Source of the DNA: Fennellomyces sp. T-0311
Lineage: Eukaryota > Mucoromycota > Mucoromycetes > Mucorales > Lichtheimiaceae
Length of the DNA: 64,000 nt
NCBI GenBank assembly: GCA_025266875.1
Contig: JALLLT010000047.1
Span: 186,001-250,000, forward strand
Direction: 5' to 3'
Each line of letters begins with the position of its first letter. The first letter of the stretch is position 1. Positions 24,046-34,894 of the stretch are shown here, one piece after another. The position numbers were made by a program, and so were the translations under genes. The notes beneath the pieces are model-generated. The model saw nothing but the letters and a program-made list of their open reading frames with translations, ran no database searches and was not told the DNA's origin.

Positions 24046-25722
24046 TATAGAAGAGTCACTCGAAGCTCTGTTCTTTTTCAACCTTACGATGCTGAAACAA
24101 ATCAAGGCCGATCTACTCCGCAGCACCCCATTCAACGCACACCGACATCACGACCAACAGTGAACGCAGGATCGCCTTCTCAAGAAGGGAATGCTCGAAC
24201 ACAAACACCGATTCCAACTCATAGTATGCTTTCACTCGGTCCTCTGCGCTCAGCATCAACAAGTTCGTTGGCAATCGGTGCTCCGTCTCCACCCATGAAT
24301 CCAATCGTAACATCAGCACCAGCCATATCCGCGCCTGTCAGCATAGATGTACCTCCTCCACGTACATCCCTGCCTAGTATATTGTCACATGATCTGTATC
24401 ATTATCCACAGAATCATTCAGCACAGCAGTCAACGCCAGACAGCACTTCCGGCTTCACAGGGAATATAACTACAAATGACGTAGTTGAAGGAAGATATAT
24501 AGATGACGAAGAACGCCAAGTCGATGTAGATCGAGACGAACAGAATGGGGATGATGATGATTATAATATTATCGATGACTATGATCTAATGCATACGCAC
24601 CGAAAGTTAGTAAGATTTTAGCTTTATAAAGAGTTTGTGATGACTTACTAGTATGGTATTTGTTTTAAGTAGCCAAACAGCAACGCATGAAACGTTTACT
24701 ATCGCTTCGCGGAACATACAGAGGTAATTGACCTTCATGATCCAGTATATGATAGCTAAAGTTACACATAGGGTCGACCTCGATATTCGCGAAGCCACTG
24801 ACCCAGATTTGATTCAATACTTTGAAAAAATCAGACGTCATGTATATCTACACAGTGCATTTCCGGATGTCAGACAAGGACACGAACTTTCAACGAGGTT
24901 TAGTCGCGAGATTGATGGAGTTACGCCAGAAGATCAGCGTCGTTTTATTATACCAGATGATATTCGGAAGCTTGTACGCGCTGGTGATTTATTTTTAAGC
25001 GCTACTAAATAGCAAGAAATACTCTTTTAGGTTCGCACCAAAGCAAGTGATTTTCGGATTTCTGCTCACAGCGGCATGAAAGACGTCTTGTTAAGGTATG
25101 AGTTTGATCCAAGACCATTGCCAAGAAATTGTAAAACCAGAGGAAGAGCTCAATACCGATACCTTTTGGATGGATCACGGTAAATGCAGTGTATGCAACA
25201 GGTGGGAAACGATTGACTGGGATAGTAGATTTGCACGAGAGGGCTCGGTGTCGACCGGTGCTTTGCTGCAGAACAGATCGATTGGAGAATGCTTGTACCT
25301 GTTGATGTACAACACCAACGGTGGTGCCGCCCGGCTAAGTCCTCCCCCTGAAGAGATCACACGAGAGTTTATTGCATTAGCATATGTCATGGTATCTGAC
25401 TAACGTATATTGGCGCGATAAGATTAACAAGATAATGTAGATGTTTTATCGCATGGTACTCATGTATGGCTTCCAATCTGTGCGCCCAGAATGGCAGAAC
25501 CAGTTTAGCGAGGGCTCCCACTGGCATAAGACGTACGATCGCATTATACAAGGTTATGGGATGGGCGAGGACGATTTGGTGGACTGGGAAGCAGTGATTG
25601 AATTTCAAAGCAGCATAATTCAAGGAATGCATAGCCGAGATGGCAGTCAACATGCAACAAGTAACCCAGAGGCCTTCTTTCAAGCATTGTACCCCGATGG
25701 TGTTGACTTCGATGATAATTAA
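24046..25722 (+). CDS. Plavaka-linked partner protein of unknown function
   Basis: Six exons are supported: 24046-24609, 24681-24723, 24762-24973, 25031-25179, 25202-25391, 25441-25722. All are in phase and end at a stop, giving about 479 codons. The 5' end is uncertain: the frame is open from a good splice acceptor at 24045, and the first in-frame ATG is at 24226 (419 residues). The N-terminal third is Ser/Pro/Thr-rich and disordered, then very acidic (runs of Asp near YIDDEERQVDVDRDEQNGDD). The rest is folded and mixed helical, with VDLDIREATDPDLIQYFEKI, RFIIPDDIRKLVRTKASDF, NRSIGECLYLLMYNTNGG and REFIALAYVMMFYRMVLM. I recognise no family. Its head-to-head position and placement inside the subterminal-like repeats suggest an element-encoded accessory protein, like TnpA in plant CACTA elements (inference). 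Confidence 0.7.
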
Positions 25723-25865
25723 CGTAGCAACACGACGCATATAGCATTGCAATCGGTCAATAAAGCATATCTGATTATTCTAGTGTACTGAAGCAGCTGC
25801 ATCAGCGAAAATAGCCATAATATAAACCATGGGGCTCATAAAAAAAATACATCGCTGCTCCAAAT

Positions 25866-26030
25866 TCCCTATTATAGTAACGTTCCGAGGATCTGGAAGG
25901 CGCTCGAAGGCACCTTACATTTCCTCCTAAGGTACTCTGAGGATATGGTTTCCACTGCAACTCCGGGGGTTTTTCTTCTTGTATTTTACACCTTGTAGGG
26001 CTTGGAAGGATCATTGCAAGGGACTGCTCG
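25866..26030. repeat. Degenerate subterminal repeats, right
   Basis: Imperfect repeats of the same kind as at 19790-19980 (TCTGGAAGGCG, CTCGAAGGCACC, ACACCTTGTAGGGCTTGGAAGG, CATTGCAAGGG), largely in the opposite orientation. They lie just beyond the partner gene. Proposed right subterminal region of the Plavaka element. No matching terminal inverted repeat was found. Confidence 0.4.
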
Positions 26031-26449
26031 TATTTGGGTATTTTACGATGCCCAGCTCAAACGATAATGATATACCAGACAGGATATTTGTTCATTCATG
26101 TCAAAATGAACTCTCATGGGCGAGCGTGTTGTGAATTGGCTCTGACAGCCACAGTGCTTCCTAAACTAGTACTATTTGATCTATGTATACGCACCCGGGA
26201 AACCACCCGTTTTAATAGTTCGAAAGTTTCAAGTTATTTTATGAGAGGTAATAGATATGCTCCTAAAGGTGTTAGGCATCCGTTTTAATAAAAGAACAAT
26301 TATTCTCGCACATACCCAGTGCTTCCGATCGTATTATGCTCTCAATAATTAAATTCTCGACAACTCGGGATTGCAGTGACTATGACAACACTGCTAATTA
26401 TTTGATGGAGTAGAAAGTGCGCTGATCCAAAATCTGCTCTCTTTTACGA
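26031..26449. other. Intergenic between transposon and INTS2-like gene
   Basis: No coding signal for the missing N-terminal half of INTS2. At 26371-26378 (TTGCAGTG) and 26389-26408 (CACTGC followed by TAATTATTTGATGG) two sequences resembling CACTG-type transposon ends lie back to back. The second closely resembles the left end of the MITE at 56720. Confidence 0.45.
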
Positions 26450-28784
26450 ATGAACGCGTTTAGCAGTAAAAAGTCCTTTACTTTGGAATCGTTTTACCAG
26501 CTTTTACGTGGGCGTATATTCTATGGCAATGTCGATTACGCGCAGTGGTTAATGCATTGTATTGCCAATGCCACACTTCCCATCCCACCCGTGTTTGCTC
26601 TCGCAGCAAAGGAATTCGTTTACAGGTGAGAATTGTATAGTGCAACAACCAAAAAAAGTGCTCATGCATAAAAAAAAGTGTTTTTTTGGTCGATCGCATT
26701 GAAAAAATTCCTGAACAAGAATTACTACCTTATTTCGAAAACACCAACGAAATAACGATTGCTCAAGTGCTTATAGCAATGTACATTCTAACATTTCACG
26801 ACGCGATCATTGCGTTCAAGACAGATCAGAAACTTGTACTGACTTCTCATCAGGAGCAACAAGGTAATATTGGATAGGGTTTTAGAGAAAGAGCCATATA
26901 TTGAATGACGATGGTAGAGTATTCGGCTTCATTTGTGGATCGGATACCCATTCGCATTATTCTCAAACATATCGAGCAGGAGAGGGGGTATCGAGGCATA
27001 TACAAAAACTTTATTGCTCTGGCGGCCAATCTCTATCCCGAATTATTTGATGTCACCAGTCTACTCCTGCAAGAAGGAAAGCAGGATTTCATTGTGTCTC
27101 ACAGGTATAGAAAGAAAGCAAGTCATGCAGCGGATAACTAAAGGCGGTTGTCAAGGCGATGGTCTCCTGCTCAGCTGTCATTAGATAAAGTGTCGTCCAT
27201 CCTTTCCGAACGACACCCTGATAAAGTGGTCTCGGGTAAGCAATATATGAATGCCATGTAAGACTTTTTAAATTCAAATTGACCCAGCTAGTACTGTCCT
27301 ATGTGGAAAACATGGAATCCGTTCAGGTCCTGCCGTATGCAGACCTCTGCATTTCACAACTATTGAAGGCTTGTCTGGATGAAAAGTACGTCTACCTCTT
27401 GAGTTTATTACTCTTTTTGCTGAATGGACGATAGTAGTATGGATGAAGGAGTGGCCGAAGCGCTTGTGTCTACATGGGAATCCTTGAACCTAGTGATACC
27501 GCACGAATTATGGGTCATGACAGCCAATACATTGCGGGATGAATCTATGGAGGAGTAAGTGGCTTGAGACTCGGTGAAACGGCGTGTTTGCTTACTTATC
27601 TCTAGCGAGTATACGTTCGAGTCGATCATCAGCGACCCATTATCACTGTTCAAATGCGATAAGCGAGTGTTTCGTTCCGAGCGGCTTCTTCCGGTCTGGT
27701 TGCATGTAAGATTCAAGTGAAAATCGATGTGTTATGATAACAAACCTTTCGATACAGTACCTGGGCTGTGTCCGGATATGTTCCAAGCACCGCATATGGA
27801 AACGCTTCCACACGCAAAAAAATGTATGAAAGGGGAAAACGGTTGGAAGGGGAAGCTTACGCTGGGATTTCCAGGCACAAATCAATACACGGAATGTGGT
27901 TGCACTTATCAACGGACAGGACAGTGCGATGATACAGCTCCTCCTGGAATTTTGCATACCAACCGATCAAGATTCGCCAGGTACAGCAATGCTATGTTGT
28001 TCTCAGACAATACTCTAACGTTTATCAAACCAGATACAATGAAAATGGTTCAGCGCGTTATCTGTCAATTCGCTCATGGCCTTTTCATTGACGGTGATCG
28101 CGACATGTTGCTTGCAAAGATCATTCACTTTCAGACATATGCCATCGAACTGCTACCTATTGTGGTTGAATTCATTCCATCTCTATGCAAGTAAAAGCGT
28201 ATTAGAATTTGGGATGTATGCACTGACTTTAAACAGATGCTGTTTTCAACTTTATTCCCGAGTTATTACGGCAACCGCAACCAGATAAGCAAGTGTTTGG
28301 AATCCTTCTCGCATGCTACTTGTGTGAAAAATACCCGCTGGAAAACTAGTAAGTTGATTTAAAATCTCGTAATGTCTTGTTTACCCATATTCGAAAAAAA
28401 AAAGCCTAAAAACAGTCGAACATCATGTTTTACCGCGATTACTCAAAATTGCATTTCCATCTACTCCTCCGTCATCCACTTGCGTACCATCCGAGTACTT
28501 GGTACAAGCCATTCCGGGTTTCGTTCATTTAGCAAAAGCTTATCCGCACTTTGCGCCCAAGATATTGGAGGCATTCGACGGTAAGATAATATTACTTTCT
28601 CGATGAGTAGTAACTCATTTTAAGAGTAGAAATCGCACGAGGGTTGCCGGCACCACAGGAGTTTATGGGACAGGAAGGGAATAGCAAAATTATTTTAGTA
28701 TTAAGATTGCATCAGGTGCTTAATAACTCACGGGAACTTGTTCAGCATCAAGTCGATCGCAATGTAAAACAAATGGACAATTAA
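26450..28784 (+). CDS. INTS2: Integrator complex subunit 2-like, C-terminal half only
   Basis: Thirteen exons (26450-26625, 26679-26863, 26918-27104, 27144-27235, 27292-27385, 27435-27554, 27606-27705, 27758-27823, 27875-27980, 28034-28186, 28237-28348, 28405-28580, 28630-28784) close to 573 residues. INTS2 is a scaffold of the nuclear Integrator complex, which cleaves nascent RNAs. Landmarks match the second half of animal INTS2 in order: [120 protein letters not shown] and [11 protein letters not shown]. The first 500 or so residues of the animal protein have no counterpart upstream, where a Plavaka transposon sits. Intron 10 (28187-28236) is GC-AG. The ATG at 26450 is the first usable one; an acceptor at about 26461 is an alternative that would require a missing upstream exon. 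Confidence 0.88.
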
Positions 28785-29873
28785 AATGTCGCGCATAGTT
28801 ACTTATTCGAGACAAAATAACGCATCCCATTTATATATAGGAATTCGATACCATGTGACCATAAAATCGTTCCATTATAAATCTACGCAGTTTTTTTTTT
28901 TGAGATCTACAATGACATGACGTACATTTTAACAAATGCGTGTCACTTGTTGCCTATACTACAATTACCAGTGGGGTAGTAAATATTTGTGGTCACAAGG
29001 GTACGCTGATAGGCATTTTTTAGAGATAACAAGGTCGTTTCATATACGTGGATCATTCTTGAAGAGCACGAGGATACTGAGAAAAAAATTAAAGAAACGC
29101 TATGGGCGCCGATATCCATCACGATTTTGCACTACGTTGATGATACGTACGCTAACTCAATGTTTACGAATACATACCGGGATTTCATTACCAATCTGGC
29201 ATCGACAACCATGGCGTAATAAATAACAAAAACCTGGGTTAATCAACAAAAATACAGCCGTATATAGGGTGCTCACCCCCACATGTGTGTCAAGTTAAGT
29301 GGTGGTACCGCCAAGAAGTAATTCGGAGAGTCTCCGGCGTGAGCCACCAATGAAAATGTAACCTTATGCGCCAAACGGAAATTTTGGATGCCTTCCATGA
29401 CAACAAAAAACGTATCGACAACCTGTATTTAGAAATGGGACGATGTGAATGTTGGGGTGGTTCTAGCCTCTTGTATTGATTGGGTGGGCCATGTGCTGTG
29501 ATACGTTGGCGCCGTCGGTCCGATCGGAACTGTCGCTCAGGGTTCGCCCGATCATTGAATGGATGTACGCGTGTGAGTTAAATGGAAACCACGTTTTAGA
29601 AAAACGAGCGTTTTTTGCCGTCGATCATGTTGTTCATTTCAATCATTTCTAAAACAAAAAAGCACATGATGTAGTAAAGAAATCAATACAAAGTCTATCG
29701 TCAGCGTTTAAGGAGTGATTAGGTTTTTTTATCTTCAACCCCCACACGTCAAGGGAGATGATCTGAGGCAATGCGTAAACGCAGGCTTTTAAATACCGAC
29801 CCTTTTGAGATATGTAATAATTTTCTTTTTTCTTTTTTTTAACAATCTTTTCCCTTCTTTCCTTTTGTATTGT
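28785..29873. other. Intergenic, 1.1 kb
   Basis: It holds one unexplained plus-strand open stretch (about 29025-29219, ending in a stop), whose translation includes LHYVDDTYANSMF, and an imperfect inverted repeat (GGTGCTCACCCC near 29269; GGCGTGAGCCACC near 29336). Neither could be assigned. The last 60 bp are a pyrimidine-rich leader just before the TRK start. Confidence 0.4.
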
Positions 29874-32286
29874 ATGTCCATTCAAGAGAAGCTTTGGCAA
29901 AAGTGTCGTTGGGTTTGGCATCACAAGATCAATTTCTTAGAACTCCATTATGCCTACTTTGCCGTACTGTGTTTCATCGTGTCTGGACTGTTTTATTGTC
30001 AACCTGGAACGCAATGGGACTACATTGACGCGCTTTTTATGGCTGTTACCACGGTGACGAATACCGGACTCAACACCATCGACATGTCGCAACTCTCATA
30101 CTATCAACTACTACTGATGTTTTTCGTCTCGATCCTCGGCTCTCAAGTCGCCGTCTCTGTATTCATAGTCCTGGTTCGAAAACATTACTTTTCCAAACGA
30201 TTCAAGGATGTTTTGTTATACAATCAAGCTCAACGACTTCGAGAAGACAATCAACGACGGTTTAATCGAAATTTGGCGGACGTTCAGTCAAAGGTGCAGC
30301 AGCAGGCGTCGCAAAACATGCAAGCAGCCAGAAGCATGACCATGCCGACGCCTCGTCGGGGGGTCTTGCCGCGGTTGCGATCGTCGGCTACCATGGCCCT
30401 GTTGCATCCTTTACAGGCATTGAAACAACATGAGCATCATAACGAGAATCCCGAAAAGACGTTCCAAGACCAACGACAGAGAATATACGAGAAATTGAGA
30501 ATATTGCGGGATAACGAGGATAGAGAAAGGACACTCAATTCATCTCCTTCGCCGACGACAACCGTATCTCCCAAGTTCAGTTACGCATCAGCAACCGATA
30601 TCATTCGAGCGGAAACACCCCAAAATATTGCATTTGCTGATAACATTGACAAGCAACGATCGGAAGCACGCAAAGAATTTGAAGAGCAAGATAAACCATA
30701 TGCGAATCTTCTCAGAAAGATTGCCGAAGGTCGACATCCAGATTCACCCATGGAAGACGTTGAGGGCATGTTGATGGACGTCGAAAGCGAACAAAACGAA
30801 ATCAAGCAGATTATGAGCAAGCCGACTCTTTATAAGCATGAATTGACCCGTCGTCAACGGTACTGCATTGGAGGCGCCGAGTACCGCGCAATTGACTTTT
30901 TATCCAAAGCCATTCCCGTCGTATACTTTACAGTCACCATATTGTTCAGTTTTGCCATGCGAATCTACATTGCAGCCGATAGTTATGCGCAAGAAGCTCT
31001 TCGGACATCGAACCCCAATGGTCCAGTGGATCCGTGGTTCTTTTCGTTCTTTACCTGCTTTTCGGCCTACAACAACTTGGGCTTGAGCCCGTTGGACGCA
31101 AGTCTCGTGCCTTTTGTGAATGCACCTGCGCCCATTTTACTCATTACAGCACTGATCCTTCTTGGTAATGTGGCCTATCCAATTGCTCTTCGATTTTTTA
31201 TCTGGTGTTGTTACAAGATGTTGCCAAAGTCAAGAGCCATGGATCGGGAAACACTTAGATATCTGCTGGATCACCCACGTCGCTGTTACACAAGTTTGTT
31301 TCCGGCATCCCAGACCTGGTGGCTCGTGTTTACCCTGATCACCATCAATTTGTGCGAATTTGCCGTCTTTCTCGCAACCAACTACTGGCTGCCAGTGTTA
31401 AATGGGATCCCATGGGCGTCGCGTTGTATGATTGCTTTCTTTCAGGGTGTGGCAACTCGCAATGGTAAGAGACGCAGATGATATTGATACTTTCGGTCTA
31501 ATGTGCTTGTATATGTACAGCTGGTTTCACAACGGTTAGCATATTCGATTTGAACCCAGGCACCATTGTTATTTATATCGTTGCCATGTACATCAGCGTC
31601 TATCCGGTCGGTATTTCGATCCGAAACAGCAACGTGTATCAGGAACGTGAATTGGGCATCTACAGCGACCCAGATGATGAGAATGACGAAGCATCTGCAC
31701 CAACGCCCTCCACCATACTAAGGCGGTTTCCAACTATGAGCAGCGTTGTATCCGTGTCCAAAAAGCTTATTCCCAAACCACCCAGTTTCTATGTGATTAC
31801 CCAGCTCCAGCGACAGTTGGCGCAAGAAATATGTTGGGTGATCGTCGGCATCTTTTTGGTATGCGTTCTTGAGGCTGAAAGCATCATGCGACCATCTCCT
31901 ATCACCGCGTTGACGGTCATGTATGAGTGCGTCTCGGCCTTTGGCAATGCCGGGTCGTCAACAGGATATCCTGGTGTGACAGTATCCCAGGCTGGCCGCT
32001 ACCGCAACTTGAGCAAATTGGTTATTTGTATCCTCATGTACCGCGGTCGTCATCGAGGTATGTTGTTTGTGTGTAAAAAAAAAGAAGCGAATCCCATTAA
32101 ACTTGGAGATTAGGTCTTCCTTCGGCAATTGACCATGCTGTGTTGTTACCCTCGGAGCAACTTGACGAAAAAGAGGAACGCGAATGTCGGTTGCGACAAA
32201 AGCACGCTGGAATGGCGCAGCATTTAGAACATCCCAACGCACGATGGCGGGCAAGATCGCATTCACTAAACCCACATTCGCCATAG
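29874..32286 (+). CDS. TRK1: Trk-family potassium transporter
   Basis: Plasma-membrane K+ uptake protein. Three exons (29874-31464, 31521-32057, 32114-32286) give 766 residues in phase. All four selectivity-filter loops are visible: TTVTNTGLNT, SAYNNLGLSP, ATRNAGFTT (split by intron 1) and SAFGNAGSSTGYP. Each is flanked by membrane helices (M1-P-M2 units). A long hydrophilic loop of about 250 residues, rich in Gln, Arg and Glu, lies between units 1 and 2, as in fungal Trk proteins. The fungal signature SIRNSNVYQERELG follows loop 3 and MYRGRHRGLP ends unit 4. The ATG at 29874 directly precedes the first membrane helix and follows a pyrimidine-rich leader. The gene is complete. The choice between TRK1 and TRK2 names is arbitrary. 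Confidence 0.95.
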
Positions 32287-32464
32287 AAACATTCACTGTA
32301 TACCTTGCTCTCATCATATACCTTTTTGACGAATAAATCACACGCTGTTACATTCGGAGTAAACATTATTTTATGCGTAATCGGCGGTGGAGCCAAGAAA
32401 ATTACCTTTCTTTCTTCTCCTTTTTTTTTCTCTTTTCTTGCTGAACCCTTTCTTGACCTTCACA

Positions 32465-34894
32465 ATGGCGCATGCAGTAAAAGTTGTGTCGGACGAGAAG
32501 AAAGAGATTCGACGGTTCCTTATCGACGAAAACACCACCTACTGCGGCCTACGCCAGAAGGTTGGCCTGCCCCTTTCCGGAAATATATAGGCGCTGACTT
32601 CTTTTTTTGTATAGATGAAGAAGGCCTTCAAGTTGACAGGCGACTTTGATATCATGTATCGCGATATGGAAGCCGACTGGATCACAATGTCCGGCGATCC
32701 TGAAGAACTCAAGGATGCGCTGAAGCATACACCATATGGTTCATCGGGTCCCAAGTTTCGATTGGTACCTCGGCAAGAAGAAGAAAGTGACGGTTTTGTC
32801 CAGCACGCTGTAAACGAGTTGGATAGCCAGTTCAAAGACTTGCGCATTGCTGCCCAACAAGGCGCCTCCGATTTGGAAAGCTCCATGCAATACGCCGCCA
32901 AGGCGGCTGCGCGAATCTATCACGAGACTATCGCGCCACTTGTACAACCCACATCGCCTCCCAACTGCAACAACTGCTCAAAATCCTTTGGCCATGACTG
33001 GTAAGTTTTTTTCTGGAGTAATCTTGATGCATATGTCACTGACAGCGAGCCGCATAAGCACCCGCTTCCACTGCATTCATTGTCGTGCTTACAACCTGTG
33101 CACCTCGTGCCAAGAGGTCGTGTCGCATAACCATCCGTTGATGGAAGTGCCCGGTTCCACGAGCAAGCGTATGGAGTCCAAGAACCGATACTTGTGCAAT
33201 TTCTGCGACTGTTATATTGATGGCACTCGGCAATCATGCACCGTGTGCCAAGGTATGTGGGAAACCGCCACTAAAGACGATCGGATCTAACCGTGTTTGT
33301 CCGTAGACTTTGATCTTTGCCAGAGTTGCTTCGCCATTGTCAAGGAGAATCACGCCCCCCATGTCTTTACAACGCATCTTCCCGAGACGTACGGCGCAAA
33401 GGCCGAGCACAAGGGCACCATTTGCGACCGATGCGAGGGCGACATCATCGGTGTCCGCTACAAGGCAAGTTCTCGCTTTTGTCTATTTTTAGACGTGGAT
33501 GTTTATATATCATTTACCATTAGTGTGGTCACTGTGCTGATTACGACTTGTGTGAAAAATGTGAGCCGTTCGCACAATCGTGTCATGACGATACGCACAT
33601 TTTCCTAAAGATCCGCAACCCTTTGCTGACATCGGCGGCCACTCCATTGTTGCCACGTTTTCTTACCATGGCGCGTCCTTCTTCCTCGATAGCTATGGCA
33701 AAGAGTCCCGCAAGCACCATCAGCAGAGCAACAACGCCTAGTACCACCACAACAGCCAAGCCCGAGGAGAGCATGCCCACTTTCTTCTTCGGCGGATTGT
33801 CATCAACATTTGTTGCCGATGTGAACTATCCTGATGGCACCGTTGTCCAAGGCGGCACCACCGTGTTAAAGGTAAAGTACTTTTTTTTTGTTGCCAAGCA
33901 ATTTTTATTTCTGACAACATTTCACAGATTTGGAAACTTCGTAACGATGGTCCAAAGGCATGGCCTGAGGGCACTGCACTTGTTTGCACTGGTGGTGATC
34001 GCATCGAGCAACAGCCAGGTACCTTCAATGTACTTTCCATCACCCCCGGTCAAACTGCTACTGTGAATGCCATCCTGAAAACGCCAAGAGAAGCTGGCCG
34101 ATATCGAACCAATTTCCGTCTTCGAGCGCCCACGGGACTTCACTTTGGTGCAGAATTATGGTCTGATATCATTGTCAAGCCCAACGATCCTGTACAGAAG
34201 TACGTGTTTGCCAACAGACATTACGAGAACATCGCACCACGAGTATTTTCGTTCGGTAACTCCAGCAGCCCCATGATCAACTCCAGTTCCATGATTTATC
34301 CAACCCTCAACACATCGGATGAAGTACAGTCGACAACGGAAACGGCAGCGAGTGATTTCACAGAAACAAATAGGAACATGGACGAGACTACAGATGATGA
34401 GTATGATCCATTTGCCGATCCAGTGATGGTATCACCGGTTGCTAGTCGTCGCAGCAACTCGTCATTTGTCAGTTATCCACACAGCGCGATCGTCAGCACC
34501 AATGCTTCAGTTGTCAGTTATCCACGCAGCGAAAGCTCACCATCACCCAACGAGTTTGTGTTGGTCGATAATACGAGTCCCGAACCTAGTGCTCCGGCAT
34601 TACTTTCGAACCCGCATGAGAAAACCCCTCCTGCAACTCGTAGCCCAGTTGCTTCTCCATCTCCACCCCCGCCGCCGCCATCAGCTCCTCCAAAGCCGCA
34701 GGGTCCCTATCAGGCTCAATTGACACAGATTCATGAGATGGTAAAGGATGATATGGGTGCATATATCGAAATTGACTGACATTATTTAGGGACTGACATT
34801 CTGTGACGAACTTGCTTTACGTTTGTTGCAACTTCATAACGGCAATGTGGACCTTGCAGTACCGGAAATCCTGGAACGCCTATATCCCGAGTAA
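32465..34894 (+). CDS. NBR1: NBR1-type selective autophagy receptor
   Basis: Cargo adaptor linking ubiquitinated or other cargo to Atg8 membranes. Seven exons (32465-32560, 32615-33000, 33050-33252, 33307-33464, 33524-33871, 33928-34740, 34790-34894) give 702 residues in phase. Domains in order: PB1 (VKVVSDEKKEIRRFLID to LTGDFDIMYRDMEADWITMS); three Cys/His-rich ZZ-type fingers (e.g. TRFHCIHCRAYNLCTSC; CDRCEGDIIGVRYKCGHCAD with YDLCEKC); the NBR1 four-Trp (FW) domain (FVADVNYPDGTVVQGG, IWKLRNDGPKAWPEG, GLHFGAELWSDI); a Ser/Pro-rich linker; and a C-terminal UBA (FCDELALRLLQLHNGNVDLA). FVLV within NEFVLVDN in the linker is a candidate Atg8-interacting motif. Intron 4 (33465-33523) is GC-AG. It follows TRK on the same strand with 178 bp between. 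Confidence 0.95.

Noticed and set aside
25098..25403. Single long ORF MSLIQDHC... read as a zinc-binding protein (CSVCNRWETIDW)
   Set aside because: The Cys-x-x-Cys part falls in an intron (25180-25201) of the partner gene. Splicing it out keeps phase with both neighbours.
29025..29219. Open stretch with LHYVDDTYA, like the YVDD motif of reverse transcriptases
   Set aside because: Flanking residues do not fit any RT domain I know and no other RT motifs lie nearby, so the four-residue match is not enough.
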